From NCBI RefSeq assembly GCF_016785945.1, contig NZ_JAEMEF010000009.1, positions 81,196 to 145,195 on the forward strand: a DNA stretch of 64,000 nucleotides, in the 5' to 3' direction. Source of the DNA: Olleya sediminilitoris. Its GTDB lineage: Bacteria > Bacteroidota > Bacteroidia > Flavobacteriales > Flavobacteriaceae. The notes under the pieces are model-generated. The model was not told the origin of the DNA. It saw nothing but the letters and a program-made list of their open reading frames with translations, and made no database searches. A program made the position numbers and the translations under genes. Of this stretch, positions 26,369 to 34,717 are shown piece by piece. Position 1 is the first letter of the stretch, and each line of letters opens with the position of its first letter.

Positions 26369-27256
26369 ATGAAAAATATAGTTTGTTTTGGAGAAGTATT
26401 ATGGGATGTTTTTCCTACTCACAAAAAAATTGGAGGTGCACCTCTAAATTTTGCAATTAGATTAAAATCATTAAATAATAATGTCTCTATCATTAGTAGA
26501 ATAGGTAAAGATAAATTAGGTAAAAAAGGAGTGTTTTTTATTGTAGACAAAGGGATTAATACCGAAAGCCTTCAGATTGATGACACACTTCAAACGGGAA
26601 AAGTAAAAGTAGCCTTAGATTTAGATGGTCAGGCAACTTATGATATACAATATCCTAGAGCTTGGGATAATATCCAGTTAACCGAAGCTTCTAAACAAGC
26701 TACTTTAGATGCAGATGCTTTTGTTTATGGTAGTTTAGCTGCAAGAGAAAGTACGACAAAGCATACCTTGTATGAGCTTTTAAAAATTGCAAAAAACAAG
26801 ATATTTGATGTCAATTTAAGACCACCTTATTATGATATAGATATTGTTAAGGATTTAATGGATGAAGCTGATTTTATTAAATTTAATGATGACGAGATTG
26901 ATATGGTTTGTGCTGATATGCAATTTGATAAACAATCCTTAGAAGATAAAATCAAATATATTGCAGAACAGACAAATACCAAGTCTATTTGTGTTACAAA
27001 AGGAGATAAAGGTGCTATTCTGTATTATTATGATGAGTTTTATTATAACGAAGGTTACCCAATTCAAGTCATAGACACAGTTGGAGCAGGAGACTCATTT
27101 TTAGCAACTTTAATCAATAAGTTATTAAATAATGATAATCCACAAGAAGCTATAGATTTTGCATGTGCAATTGGAGCTATTGTAGCAGGTAGTGAAGGTG
27201 CAAACCCAAAAATAACAGTAGAAGATATTACTAACTTTATTGAAAGTAATAGTTAG
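26369..27256 (+). CDS. PfkB-family fructokinase
   Basis: 295 aa ribokinase fold. N-terminal CFGEVLWDVFPTHKKIGGAPLNFAIRL binds the sugar; the C-terminal DTVGAGDSFLATL (~234-246) holds the anion hole and the catalytic Asp; VTKGDKGAIL (~208) is also typical. It phosphorylates fructose made by the preceding dehydrogenase to fructose 6-phosphate (or 1-phosphate) for glycolysis. Last gene of the polyol operon, 12 nt after the dehydrogenase, followed by a terminator. Confidence 0.92.
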   Translation: MKNIVCFGEVLWDVFPTHKKIGGAPLNFAIRLKSLNNNVSIISRIGKDKLGKKGVFFIVDKGINTESLQIDDTLQTGKVKVALDLDGQATYDIQYPRAWDNIQLTEASKQATLDADAFVYGSLAARESTTKHTLYELLKIAKNKIFDVNLRPPYYDIDIVKDLMDEADFIKFNDDEIDMVCADMQFDKQSLEDKIKYIAEQTNTKSICVTKGDKGAILYYYDEFYYNEGYPIQVIDTVGAGDSFLATLINKLLNNDNPQEAIDFACAIGAIVAGSEGANPKITVEDITNFIESNS

Positions 27257-27287
27257 GTTTTGTAAATAGATTGATAGCAAATCCTTT

Positions 27288-27319
27288 AAAGCTTTATGGT
27301 AACTCATAAAGCTTTTTTA
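27288..27319 (+). terminator. Rho-independent terminator of polyol operon
   Basis: 11-bp perfect stem AAAGCTTTATG (27288-27298) with its complement 27305-27315, then a T run. Confidence 0.88.
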
Positions 27320-27345
27320 TTTACTATACTTAAACTACTGTTGCT

Positions 27346-27379
27346 TTGTGTGTTCTTTTAAATTTACAAGCTATCTTTG
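27346..27379 (+). promoter_or_regulatory. Predicted promoter of helicase pair
   Basis: TTG at 27346-27348 and TATCTTTG at 27372-27379 with a 23-nt spacer; start codon at 27395. Confidence 0.55.
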
Positions 27380-27394
27380 TACAAAATTTAATAT

Positions 27395-28735
27395 ATGTCA
27401 AATTCGTTTTCTAGTTTAGGAATTAATAGTGTAATAAATAACACGTTATCTAATTTAAACATCACTGTTCCTACAGATATTCAATCTAAAGCAATTCCTG
27501 TAATCCTTAATTCTAAGGATGATATTGTCGCTATTGCAAAAACGGGTACTGGTAAAACCGCAGCATTTGGATTACCGCTATTACAACTTGTAAATCCAGA
27601 GAATACCAACATTCAAACAGTTATATTAGCTCCAACAAGAGAATTAGGACAACAGATTTTAAAAAATTTAGACAGTTTTAATTCTGAAGAGTTAGCAGTG
27701 TCAATTACAGGTGTTTTTGGTGGTATACCTATAAAACCTCAAATAGAAAGACTTAAACAGCAAACCCATATTGTAGTTGCTACTCCAGGTCGTTTAGCAG
27801 ATGTTATAGATCGTAAAGCTATTGATGTCAGTCAAATTAATTATTTTGTTTTAGATGAAGCAGACGAAATGGTTAGCGCACATAAAGAAGGGCTTGAGGC
27901 TATTATTAAAGCCTTACCAAAATCAAGGCGTACGTTGTTATTTACTGCAACAATGCCAGGAACCATAAAACAATTGGTACAAAACAGCTTGGCTAAAACA
28001 GTAACTACAATTGAAGCGGATATGCAAACTGTAGGGCATCAAGGTATAGAGCATCAGTTTGTAGTTGTACAGCCTATTGAAAAACTAAATGTTTTAATGC
28101 ATTTTTTAAACTCCAACGATGGGCAACGTGGTATCATTTTCTGTAAAACCAAAGCGGCAGTTAACAAATTAGCAAAAAACTTAGCAATTAATAAATTTTC
28201 ATCAGGTGCTATTCACGGAAGTTTATCACAAGGAATTCGTGATCGTATTATGGGACAATTTCGTGAGGGTCACATTAATATTTTAGTAGCAACAGATTTA
28301 GCTGCTCGTGGTATAGATGTTAAAGATTTAGCTTTTGTTGTAAATTATCATTTACCAGATACTTATGAAGCTTATGTCCACAGAAGTGGTCGTACAGCTA
28401 GAGCAGGAGCAAAGGGGTTAGCGTTAAGTGTAATTCAAGAAGATGAAGTACAAGATATTCCAGAATTTGAAGATGAGTTAGGGATCACGTTTAAGCAATA
28501 TCAAAAAGCAGATGCTAAAAGCATCGAGCAAAATAACGGATTATTATGGGCAAGAAAGATCTTTAAAACAAAACCTAATCGTGATATTCCTGAAGATTTT
28601 AAAGCAAAAGTCAAAACTATATTTCATCATTTAACAAAAGAAGAATTAGTAGATAAAATCTTGGCTAATTATATAGCAGAAAGCAATACTATTGTAGAAA
28701 AGCAAACCACTAAAAAGGTAAAAAAGAAACAATAA
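27395..28735 (+). CDS. DEAD-box RNA helicase
   Basis: 446 aa with the full RecA1-RecA2 motif set: motif I AKTGTGKT (~48), Ia APTRELGQQ, Ib TPGRLAD, II LDEADEMV (~153), III FTATM, IV FCKT, V ATDLAARGIDV (~296) and VI HRSGRTARAGAKG (~328). The C-terminal ~85 residues are Lys-rich and likely bind RNA. It acts in RNA unwinding, probably ribosome assembly or cold adaptation. A second DEAD-box gene starts 2 nt downstream. Confidence 0.95.
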   Translation: MSNSFSSLGINSVINNTLSNLNITVPTDIQSKAIPVILNSKDDIVAIAKTGTGKTAAFGLPLLQLVNPENTNIQTVILAPTRELGQQILKNLDSFNSEELAVSITGVFGGIPIKPQIERLKQQTHIVVATPGRLADVIDRKAIDVSQINYFVLDEADEMVSAHKEGLEAIIKALPKSRRTLLFTATMPGTIKQLVQNSLAKTVTTIEADMQTVGHQGIEHQFVVVQPIEKLNVLMHFLNSNDGQRGIIFCKTKAAVNKLAKNLAINKFSSGAIHGSLSQGIRDRIMGQFREGHINILVATDLAARGIDVKDLAFVVNYHLPDTYEAYVHRSGRTARAGAKGLALSVIQEDEVQDIPEFEDELGITFKQYQKADAKSIEQNNGLLWARKIFKTKPNRDIPEDFKAKVKTIFHHLTKEELVDKILANYIAESNTIVEKQTTKKVKKKQ

Positions 28736-28737
28736 TT

Positions 28738-30048
28738 ATGTCTAATTATTTAAAGATACAACAAGATATTTTAGATAAATTAAATATCAAAGCACTTAAT
28801 CCAATGCAGGAAGAAGCACTGTTATCTATTGCTAATACAGAAAACACTGTGCTATTATCACCAACAGGGACAGGTAAAACACTAGCCTTTTTATTACCTA
28901 CCATTACAGCTTTAGACCCTAATTGTAATGAGGTTCAATTATTAATTTTAGTGCCTTCACGTGAGTTAGCCATTCAAATAGAGCAAGTTGTGCGCACAAT
29001 GGGTTCTGGTTTTAAAGCCAATGCAGTGTATGGAGGACGTCCTTTTAGTAAAGATAAAATTGACTTAGCACATACACCTGCTATAATTATTGGTACTCCT
29101 GGTCGTATTGCAGATCATTTACGTCGCGAGACTTTTGCTGTAGATAATATAAACACGTTGGTTTTAGACGAGTTTGATAAGTCTTTAGAAGTTGGTTTTG
29201 AAAAGGAAATGAGTCAAATTATCAATAATTTGCCTCACATAAAAAAACGAATCCTTACTTCTGCAACTCAAGATATGGACATTCCACGTTTTGTAGGTTT
29301 AGAAAACCAAATCATTATAGATTATTCGGATACTAAAATTTCAAAATTACAGATTAAGCACGTATTGTCTCCTGACAAAAATAAGCTTCAAACCTTAGTC
29401 GATCTTTTACATGACATTGGTAACAAACCTGGTATTGTTTTTTGTAATTACAAAGACACCATACAATATGTAAGCGATTTTTTAAATAAAAATAATATTG
29501 CGCATGGTTGTTTTCAAGGCGGTATGGAACAAATAGATAGAGAGCGTGCTTTAATTAAGTTTAGAAACGGGACACACCAAATTATAATTGCTACAGATCT
29601 GGCTGCACGTGGTTTAGATATTCCAGAGCTTAATTATATCATTCATTATCAATTGCCTTTAAAAGCCGAAGAATTTACCCATCGTAATGGTCGTACAGCT
29701 CGTATGAATACAGAAGGGACAGCTTACGTATTACAATGGGAAGAAGAGCGTTTACCAGATTTTATCACTGTTGATGACACAGTAACACCAAAAGGAAAGC
29801 TTACCAAGATGGCTACGGATTGGACCACCTTATTTATTTCAGGAGGACGAAAAGATAAAATATCAAAAGGAGATATTGCTGGAGTGTTATTTAAACAATG
29901 TCATCTTGAAAAATCAGAAATTGGAGTCATAGAGCTTAAACAAGATTGCGCATTTGTAGCAGTACCAAAGGCTAAATCAAACAGTATTATTGACAAAATA
30001 AACAATACACGACTTAAGAAAAAGAAAGTACGTGTGTATACTATATAA
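28738..30048 (+). CDS. DEAD-box-like RNA helicase with DEFD motif II
   Basis: 436 aa. Motif I SPTGTGKT (~40), Ia VPSRELAIQ, Ib GTPGRIADHL, V ATDLAARGLDI and VI HRNGRTARMNTEG are all present, but motif II reads LDEFDKSLE (DEFD instead of DEAD). The C-terminal ~80 residues form a small DbpA-like RNA-binding module (KISKGDIAGVLFKQCHLEKSEIGVIELKQDCAFVAVPKAK), which suggests specific rRNA binding. It is co-transcribed with the preceding helicase and followed by a strong terminator. Confidence 0.93.
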   Translation: MSNYLKIQQDILDKLNIKALNPMQEEALLSIANTENTVLLSPTGTGKTLAFLLPTITALDPNCNEVQLLILVPSRELAIQIEQVVRTMGSGFKANAVYGGRPFSKDKIDLAHTPAIIIGTPGRIADHLRRETFAVDNINTLVLDEFDKSLEVGFEKEMSQIINNLPHIKKRILTSATQDMDIPRFVGLENQIIIDYSDTKISKLQIKHVLSPDKNKLQTLVDLLHDIGNKPGIVFCNYKDTIQYVSDFLNKNNIAHGCFQGGMEQIDRERALIKFRNGTHQIIIATDLAARGLDIPELNYIIHYQLPLKAEEFTHRNGRTARMNTEGTAYVLQWEEERLPDFITVDDTVTPKGKLTKMATDWTTLFISGGRKDKISKGDIAGVLFKQCHLEKSEIGVIELKQDCAFVAVPKAKSNSIIDKINNTRLKKKKVRVYTI

Positions 30049-30070
30049 AATAATTTTAGTTCTAAATTTT

Positions 30071-30110
30071 AAAAGCCTCAAGATATCAATAATATCTTGA
30101 GGCTTTTTTA
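30071..30110 (+). terminator. Rho-independent terminator
   Basis: 16-bp perfect stem (30071-30086 with 30092-30107, loop CAATA) followed by T residues, ending the helicase pair. Confidence 0.93.
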
Positions 30111-30267
30111 TATTCTAAAAACATGATAATCCTATAACACACTTGTATAATTGTATAATGCTTTTACTGGTAATACTTAAGACCTTTGTGTAAACAAAAT
30201 TATAATCACAAAAGCCTAAGGTTTCGGTTAACCAATCAACTTTCGCTTTTAATAAAAATACAATACA

Positions 30268-30774
30268 ATGATAAAACCAAGAGAAAAAGCACCAGAACTA
30301 GAAATACAATTAGTAAACGACACCACTTGGAAGTTAAGTGACCAATCGCCAAAAAATTTCACCTTAATATTATTTTACAGAGGTAAACACTGTCCAGTGT
30401 GTAAGTCTCAGTTAGAAGAACTTCAAAAAAAGGTGAGCAAGTTTACAGAGCGTGGTGTAAATATCATAGCCATAAGTAGTGATACAGAAACGGTTGCAAA
30501 AGCAACACATGACGAGTGGGAGATAGCAAACATACCATTAGGTTATGGTTTGTCTATAGACGAAGCAAGACAATGGGGTTTATTCATTTCGGAAGGGATT
30601 AAGGACGAACCAGAACTGTTTACAGAACCAGGCTTGTTTTTACTAACACCTGACCAAACCGTGTATTGGGAATCTTTACAATCTATGCCATTTGGACGTC
30701 CAAGTTTTAATGACGTATTAGGAGGTATTGATTACATCTTAAAAGCAGATTATCCTGCTAGAGGAGAGGCGTAA
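30268..30774 (+). CDS. Peroxiredoxin-like (AhpC/TSA) protein
   Basis: 168 aa thioredoxin fold with the active-site segment FYRGKHCPVCKSQLEELQKK (~32-51), a CxxC where typical Prx enzymes have a single peroxidatic Cys (TxxC). It resembles the AhpC/TSA/thiol-reductase peroxiredoxin-like family and may reduce hydroperoxides or act as a thiol oxidoreductase. A start at ATG 30268 gives MIKPREKAPELEIQL. It is followed 40 nt later by an aldehyde dehydrogenase gene. Confidence 0.85.
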   Translation: MIKPREKAPELEIQLVNDTTWKLSDQSPKNFTLILFYRGKHCPVCKSQLEELQKKVSKFTERGVNIIAISSDTETVAKATHDEWEIANIPLGYGLSIDEARQWGLFISEGIKDEPELFTEPGLFLLTPDQTVYWESLQSMPFGRPSFNDVLGGIDYILKADYPARGEA

Positions 30775-30814
30775 TACCTAACAACCCGATAGACTAGTAT
30801 TAATTAAAAAGAAA

Positions 30815-32221
30815 ATGAAAAAGAATATGACAAAGACATCAAATAAAGGATTTTCAACTATAAATCCAGCAACAGAAAAAGAAATACAGCATTATGATTA
30901 CATGACAGAAGAAGACGCTTTAAAAGCAGTCAACAACTGTGATAAAGCCTATCAAGACTGGAGACTTAAATCTTTAGATCATCGTGCTGAAATAGTAAAA
31001 TCCATTGGCGAAGAACTTAAAAAAGTAAAAGACGATAACGCAAAACTTATGACCCAAGAAATGGGTAAATTAGTCAAGCAAAGTCATGAAGAAATTGAAT
31101 TGTGTATTGGTATTTGTGAGTATACTGCAACCGAAGGTAGAAAAAAACTAGAAGACGAAGTCAGAACCATGGAAAATGGTGGTAAAGGTATCATACAACA
31201 AGCACCTCTAGGTGTTATTTATGGTATTCAACCATGGAATTTCCCATTATATCAAGCCATAAGATATGCCATAGTTAACCTAATGGCAGGAAACGGAGTC
31301 CTATTAAAACACGCTAAAAATGTTACTGGTTCTGCCTTAATGCTTAAAAAAGTATTTGAAGACGCTGGTTTACCTAAAAACCTATTCACTGTTTTAATTA
31401 TAGATCATGACACGTCAGATAAAATTATAGAGCATAAACTAGTTAGAGGTGTAACGCTTACAGGTAGCTCTAAAGCAGGTGAGTATATCGCACAAAAAGC
31501 AGGAAAAGCTTTAAAAAAGACGGTTTTAGAATTAGGGAGTAACGATGCTTATTTAGTTTTAGAGGATGCAGATGTGGATTTAGCTGTAAAAACTAGTGTG
31601 TTTGGTCGTACTTACAATAACGGAGAAACCTGTGTTGCAGCAAAACGTTTTGTAGTTGTAGACAAAGTCTATGATCAATTTAAAGAAGCTTTTGTAAAGG
31701 GCATGTCGCAAATTAATCATGGAGACCCAATGGACAAGGACTCTAAATTAGGTCCTGTAGCCAGAAAAGATTTAAGAGACAAACTACATAATCAAGTTGA
31801 AGAAAGCGTTAATAAAGGCGCAGAGGTCTTATGTGGTGGTACAATACCAGATACAAAAGGATATTATTACCCATCTACTGTATTAGGAAACGTTAAACCT
31901 GGACAACCAGCTTATGATGACGAGCTTTTTGGACCAGTAGCATCACTTATAAAAGCTAAAGATGATCAGGATGCCATGAGAATAGCTAACGATAGTCGTT
32001 TTGGACTAGGAGGCGGAATTTTTAGTAAAGATGAGGACAAAGCAATACAATTAGCCAAAAATCATTTTCATACAGGTATGATAAACATTAATTCTTACGG
32101 ATTAGCACATCCAAATATGCCATTTGGTGGTATTAAAGATTCTGGTTATGGACGCGAGCATGGTGGTTTTGGTATCACAGAGTTTGTTAACACCAAAGCA
32201 ATAATGCTTAACAATAGTTAA
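30815..32221 (+). CDS. NAD(P)-dependent succinate-semialdehyde dehydrogenase family
   Basis: 468 aa aldehyde dehydrogenase. The general base Glu lies in TVLELGSNDAYLVLEDADV (~240) and the catalytic Cys in YNNGETCVAAKRFVV (~274); GVIYGIQPWNFPLYQAIR (~132) is the substrate-channel motif. It most resembles bacterial GabD/YneI-type enzymes that oxidise succinate semialdehyde. Start at ATG 30815 (MKKNMTK) or ATG 30827 (MTKTSNK); nothing decides between them. A terminator follows. Confidence 0.9.
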   Translation: MKKNMTKTSNKGFSTINPATEKEIQHYDYMTEEDALKAVNNCDKAYQDWRLKSLDHRAEIVKSIGEELKKVKDDNAKLMTQEMGKLVKQSHEEIELCIGICEYTATEGRKKLEDEVRTMENGGKGIIQQAPLGVIYGIQPWNFPLYQAIRYAIVNLMAGNGVLLKHAKNVTGSALMLKKVFEDAGLPKNLFTVLIIDHDTSDKIIEHKLVRGVTLTGSSKAGEYIAQKAGKALKKTVLELGSNDAYLVLEDADVDLAVKTSVFGRTYNNGETCVAAKRFVVVDKVYDQFKEAFVKGMSQINHGDPMDKDSKLGPVARKDLRDKLHNQVEESVNKGAEVLCGGTIPDTKGYYYPSTVLGNVKPGQPAYDDELFGPVASLIKAKDDQDAMRIANDSRFGLGGGIFSKDEDKAIQLAKNHFHTGMININSYGLAHPNMPFGGIKDSGYGREHGGFGITEFVNTKAIMLNNS

Positions 32222-32246
32222 TAATACCAATTAAATAGTAACAATT

Positions 32247-32279
32247 ATAAAAGACCAAGCTTAATACTTGGTCTTTTAT
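32247..32279. terminator. Rho-independent terminator
   Basis: 13-bp perfect stem ATAAAAGACCAAG (32247-32259) with its complement 32267-32279, after the aldehyde dehydrogenase gene. Confidence 0.85.
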
Positions 32280-32464
32280 GTATTTTAATAATACCATTGT
32301 ACTTTAAACAGATTAATTACTAATAGGCTTAAATAAACACGTAATCACTAGTAAAATATAAGTTATGCAAACAATACCTAGTAATAAAGGTTAATTTAAT
32401 GCATATTTAAAATGAATTTAAAGTTATCATTGTAATAAAAATGAAAAATAATTGAATAAAAAAA
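32280..32464. other. AT-rich non-coding stretch
   Basis: No gene, strong hairpin or repeat is visible between the terminator and the cold-shock promoter. The sequence is simply very AT-rich. Confidence 0.5.
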
Positions 32465-32494
32465 TTGAAGTATCAATATTTGGCATTATACTTG
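32465..32494 (+). promoter_or_regulatory. Predicted promoter of cold-shock gene
   Basis: TTG at 32465-32467 and TATACTTG (one mismatch to TAnnTTTG) at 32487-32494, spacer 19 nt. A leader of about 30 nt precedes the start codon. Confidence 0.6.
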
Positions 32495-32531
32495 TAAACT
32501 ATTAAGTATTAATAAAATAAATTATATTACA

Positions 32532-32723
32532 ATGAGTAGAGGTACAGTAAAATTTTTCAACGACACAAAAGGATTTGGTTTCATAACTGAAGAAGGAGTT
32601 GATAAAGACCATTTTGTACATATTTCTGGATTAATCGATGAGATTAGAGAAGGAGATGAGGTTGAATTCGATTTAAAAGAAGGAAACAAAGGATTAAATG
32701 CAGTAAACGTAAAAGTTATCTAA
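32532..32723 (+). CDS. CspA-family cold-shock protein
   Basis: 63 aa, a single cold-shock domain: GTVKFFNDTKGFGFITEEG with RNP1 KGFGFI (~13-18) and RNP2-like DHFVHISGL. It is an RNA chaperone for cold or general RNA folding. Own promoter and terminator. Its CSD is closely similar to that of the larger CSD protein at 18888-19343, including the HISGL/HVSGL and MKGMNAV/NKGLNAV segments. Confidence 0.96.
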   Translation: MSRGTVKFFNDTKGFGFITEEGVDKDHFVHISGLIDEIREGDEVEFDLKEGNKGLNAVNVKVI

Positions 32724-32741
32724 TATATATCCATTACAATT

Positions 32742-32777
32742 AAAAAAGGCTACCTAAGAAGGTGGCCTTTTTTTGTG
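32742..32777 (+). terminator. Rho-independent terminator
   Basis: 13-bp stem (32742-32754 with 32761-32773, one G·U pair) around AAAAAAGGC/GGCCTTTTTT, then T residues; ends the cold-shock gene. Confidence 0.85.
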
Positions 32778-32920
32778 CCTAAATTTTAGTATTATGTAAT
32801 AATGACTAATTTAGAAGCCTAATTTGTTAGTCACTTTATCTTTTTGATGTAAAAAGGTGAGTATAACACAAGTTGGCAGTAATTAAAACGACCAGAAAAT
32901 AATGAAAGAACACTTTAAAC

Positions 32921-33316
32921 TTGCAATCTCTATTAGATTTTCAAGGAAGTTTTGCTAAATTAGAAATAGAAAAAGACGAACACAAAGTGTACGATGTAAG
33001 TCGTAAAAAGTATAAAGGAAACACAACAAGCGGAAAAACAGAAATAAAATACGAAACTTATGCTTATGCAAACTCCTTTGGAATTAAACTAAAAGGAGAA
33101 TATTATTATTTAAACCTAATTGATGGTGCTTGTGATTTCATAATTAAAGGACTTAAATACACTTATATATCTGAAAAAAGTACTGAATATCTAATGCTAC
33201 AATTTACACAAGAAGTAAAACTAATGAATAATTACGAGAATAAAATTAGAAAAACTATAAAGGTATTACCTAATTCAACTCTGATATTCGCCATAAGTAG
33301 AAACAAAAAACTATAG
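32921..33316 (+). CDS. Hypothetical protein at start of accessory region
   Basis: 131 aa reading frame using TTG at 32921 because no in-frame ATG is available near the 5' end. An ATG at 32902 is in another frame and terminates after 18 codons, so a frameshift or a truncated 5' end is possible. The protein is basic, with a plausible β-rich centre (IKYETYAYANSFGIKLKGEYYYLNLIDGACDF) and no recognised domain. It marks the beginning of a stretch where genes are isolated and separated by non-coding DNA with palindromes. May be a remnant. Confidence 0.45.
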   Translation: MQSLLDFQGSFAKLEIEKDEHKVYDVSRKKYKGNTTSGKTEIKYETYAYANSFGIKLKGEYYYLNLIDGACDFIIKGLKYTYISEKSTEYLMLQFTQEVKLMNNYENKIRKTIKVLPNSTLIFAISRNKKL

Positions 33317-33779
33317 CTAACAATAGTAACCGTTGCACAAGCCAATAAATTTTAAAAACAGACTTCTATAATTGCCTTGTAAGGCGTTTTCTTTATTTTT
33401 AGTACAATTTATAAATAGTTATTTTAAGGTTACTTAAAAACAACTGTCCTGTCATAAAAGGTCTAATAATTAAACACTTAATTACAACTACCTATCAAAA
33501 CACAAAATAAACACAGGCAAAAAAATACGTAGTTATACGTATTGTACTTGCAAGTGCATTATTGTAATTTAGCCTTTAATAATACAACTATAATAAAATA
33601 AAACTTATTTAATATAAGTTACTAAAAGTTGTCATAACGGGAAATATAACCCCAAAAACAACCATGTTAGTTGTTATATAAACAGTTAGCAAACATTTGA
33701 AAAAGATAAAGTCTATTTAATAACTTGATTTATTTTTTTACATTTAATTTATTTTTTAATTATAAAAACCTATTCTACT
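33317..33779. other. 463-bp non-coding stretch with palindromes
   Basis: No gene is visible. It contains a perfect 8-4-8 inverted repeat (AATACGTA-GTTA-TACGTATT, 33524-33543), immediately followed by the palindrome ACTTGCAAGT (33546-33555). It opens with GCTAACAATAGTAACCGTTG, similar to the arms of the multi-hairpin elements further right. It may hold a decayed element of that family and the promoter for the secreted protein gene. Confidence 0.5.
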
Positions 33780-34550
33780 ATGAAAAAAACTACTTACCTA
33801 CTATCTTTTCTTTTACTAACTATTTTTTCAATTTCTAATTCTTATTCTCAGTGCTCTTTTGATTCAAATGATGGAGGCACGGTTACTGATGCTAATTTTA
33901 CTACCCTTACTTCTGCTTTCTCTCCTACTATTGGAATAGGAAATAGCTGGACTGCTTGTGGAAATGGTACATTAGATAAAATATCTGTTTTAGCAATTAC
34001 AGATGGGCAAACTGCAACTATAGGAGTATATTCTGGAGCAGGAAACGGAGGAACTCTATTAGGCTCTGCTACCGCTACTACAACTGCGGCGACTTCAACT
34101 ACTGAACGTAATTTAGTTTTTGATTTTTCTGCTTTAAATATTTCGCTTACTAATAATTCAACATATACTTGGGCTATAATTAGTGGCACCTTTGCTACAA
34201 GGCTAACAAACTCAAGTATATATCCAGCAGGAAGTGCATACAGTAATACAACAGAATTTACGACGAATGATTTTATGTTTAAAGTTGATATTACCAGTAG
34301 TACTTTAGGTGTTGATAATTTTACTATATCTGAAACAACTGTAAAACTATTCCCGAATCCTTGTATTGACTATATTCAAATTTCTGGATTAATTAAATCA
34401 GAAGTTTATACCATTTATAACAATTTGGGTGCTGAAGTTTATAACGGAAGTGCGATTGATAATGAGAAAATTAACATAGAGGACTTAACAAGTGGATTGT
34501 ACTTCTTGAAATTGAAAAACGGAAGATCAATTAAATTCATTAAGGAATAA
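33780..34550 (+). CDS. Secreted protein with type IX sorting domain
   Basis: 256 aa. Signal peptide MKKTTYLLSFLLLTIFSI... (cleavage after NSYSQ) is followed by a Thr/Gly-rich β-sandwich-like region (~24-170) and a C-terminal ~75-residue T9SS type A sorting domain: TVKLFPNPCIDYIQISGL, YTIYNNLGAEVYNG and LTSGLYFLKLKNG...KFIKE. It would be exported through the outer membrane by the type IX system and attached to the surface or released. The functional domain is not recognised. It stands alone between a palindromic non-coding stretch and a multi-hairpin element. Confidence 0.88.
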   Translation: MKKTTYLLSFLLLTIFSISNSYSQCSFDSNDGGTVTDANFTTLTSAFSPTIGIGNSWTACGNGTLDKISVLAITDGQTATIGVYSGAGNGGTLLGSATATTTAATSTTERNLVFDFSALNISLTNNSTYTWAIISGTFATRLTNSSIYPAGSAYSNTTEFTTNDFMFKVDITSSTLGVDNFTISETTVKLFPNPCIDYIQISGLIKSEVYTIYNNLGAEVYNGSAIDNEKINIEDLTSGLYFLKLKNGRSIKFIKE

Positions 34551-34560
34551 AAAAACGTTT

Positions 34561-34700
34561 GCTAACAACGTGTATATTTAATTGCTTGGGCAAGTGTTTA
34601 TTTGGAAAATTCCTTCGGTATTTTATCGAGTTCGTTTTTGTTTACTAAATTAGTTGCTCAAACACGCAACTAACCATACACAAACACGTTACCTGCAAGC
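34561..34700. repeat. Multi-hairpin palindromic element, copy 1
   Basis: About 140 bp. The outer arms are AACGTGTAT (34567-34575) against ATACAC (34676-34681) and ACACGTT (34684-34690). Internally there is a perfect 8-bp hairpin TTAGTTGC/GCAACTAA near 34650-34673 and a weaker CTTG/CAAG hairpin on the left. The same outer GTGTAT...ATACAC and GTTAC motifs recur in copies at 38917-39111 and 63756-63885. It lies directly upstream of the SIR2-Argonaute operon. Confidence 0.65.
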
Positions 34701-34717
34701 TAAAAAAAACAAACTGA

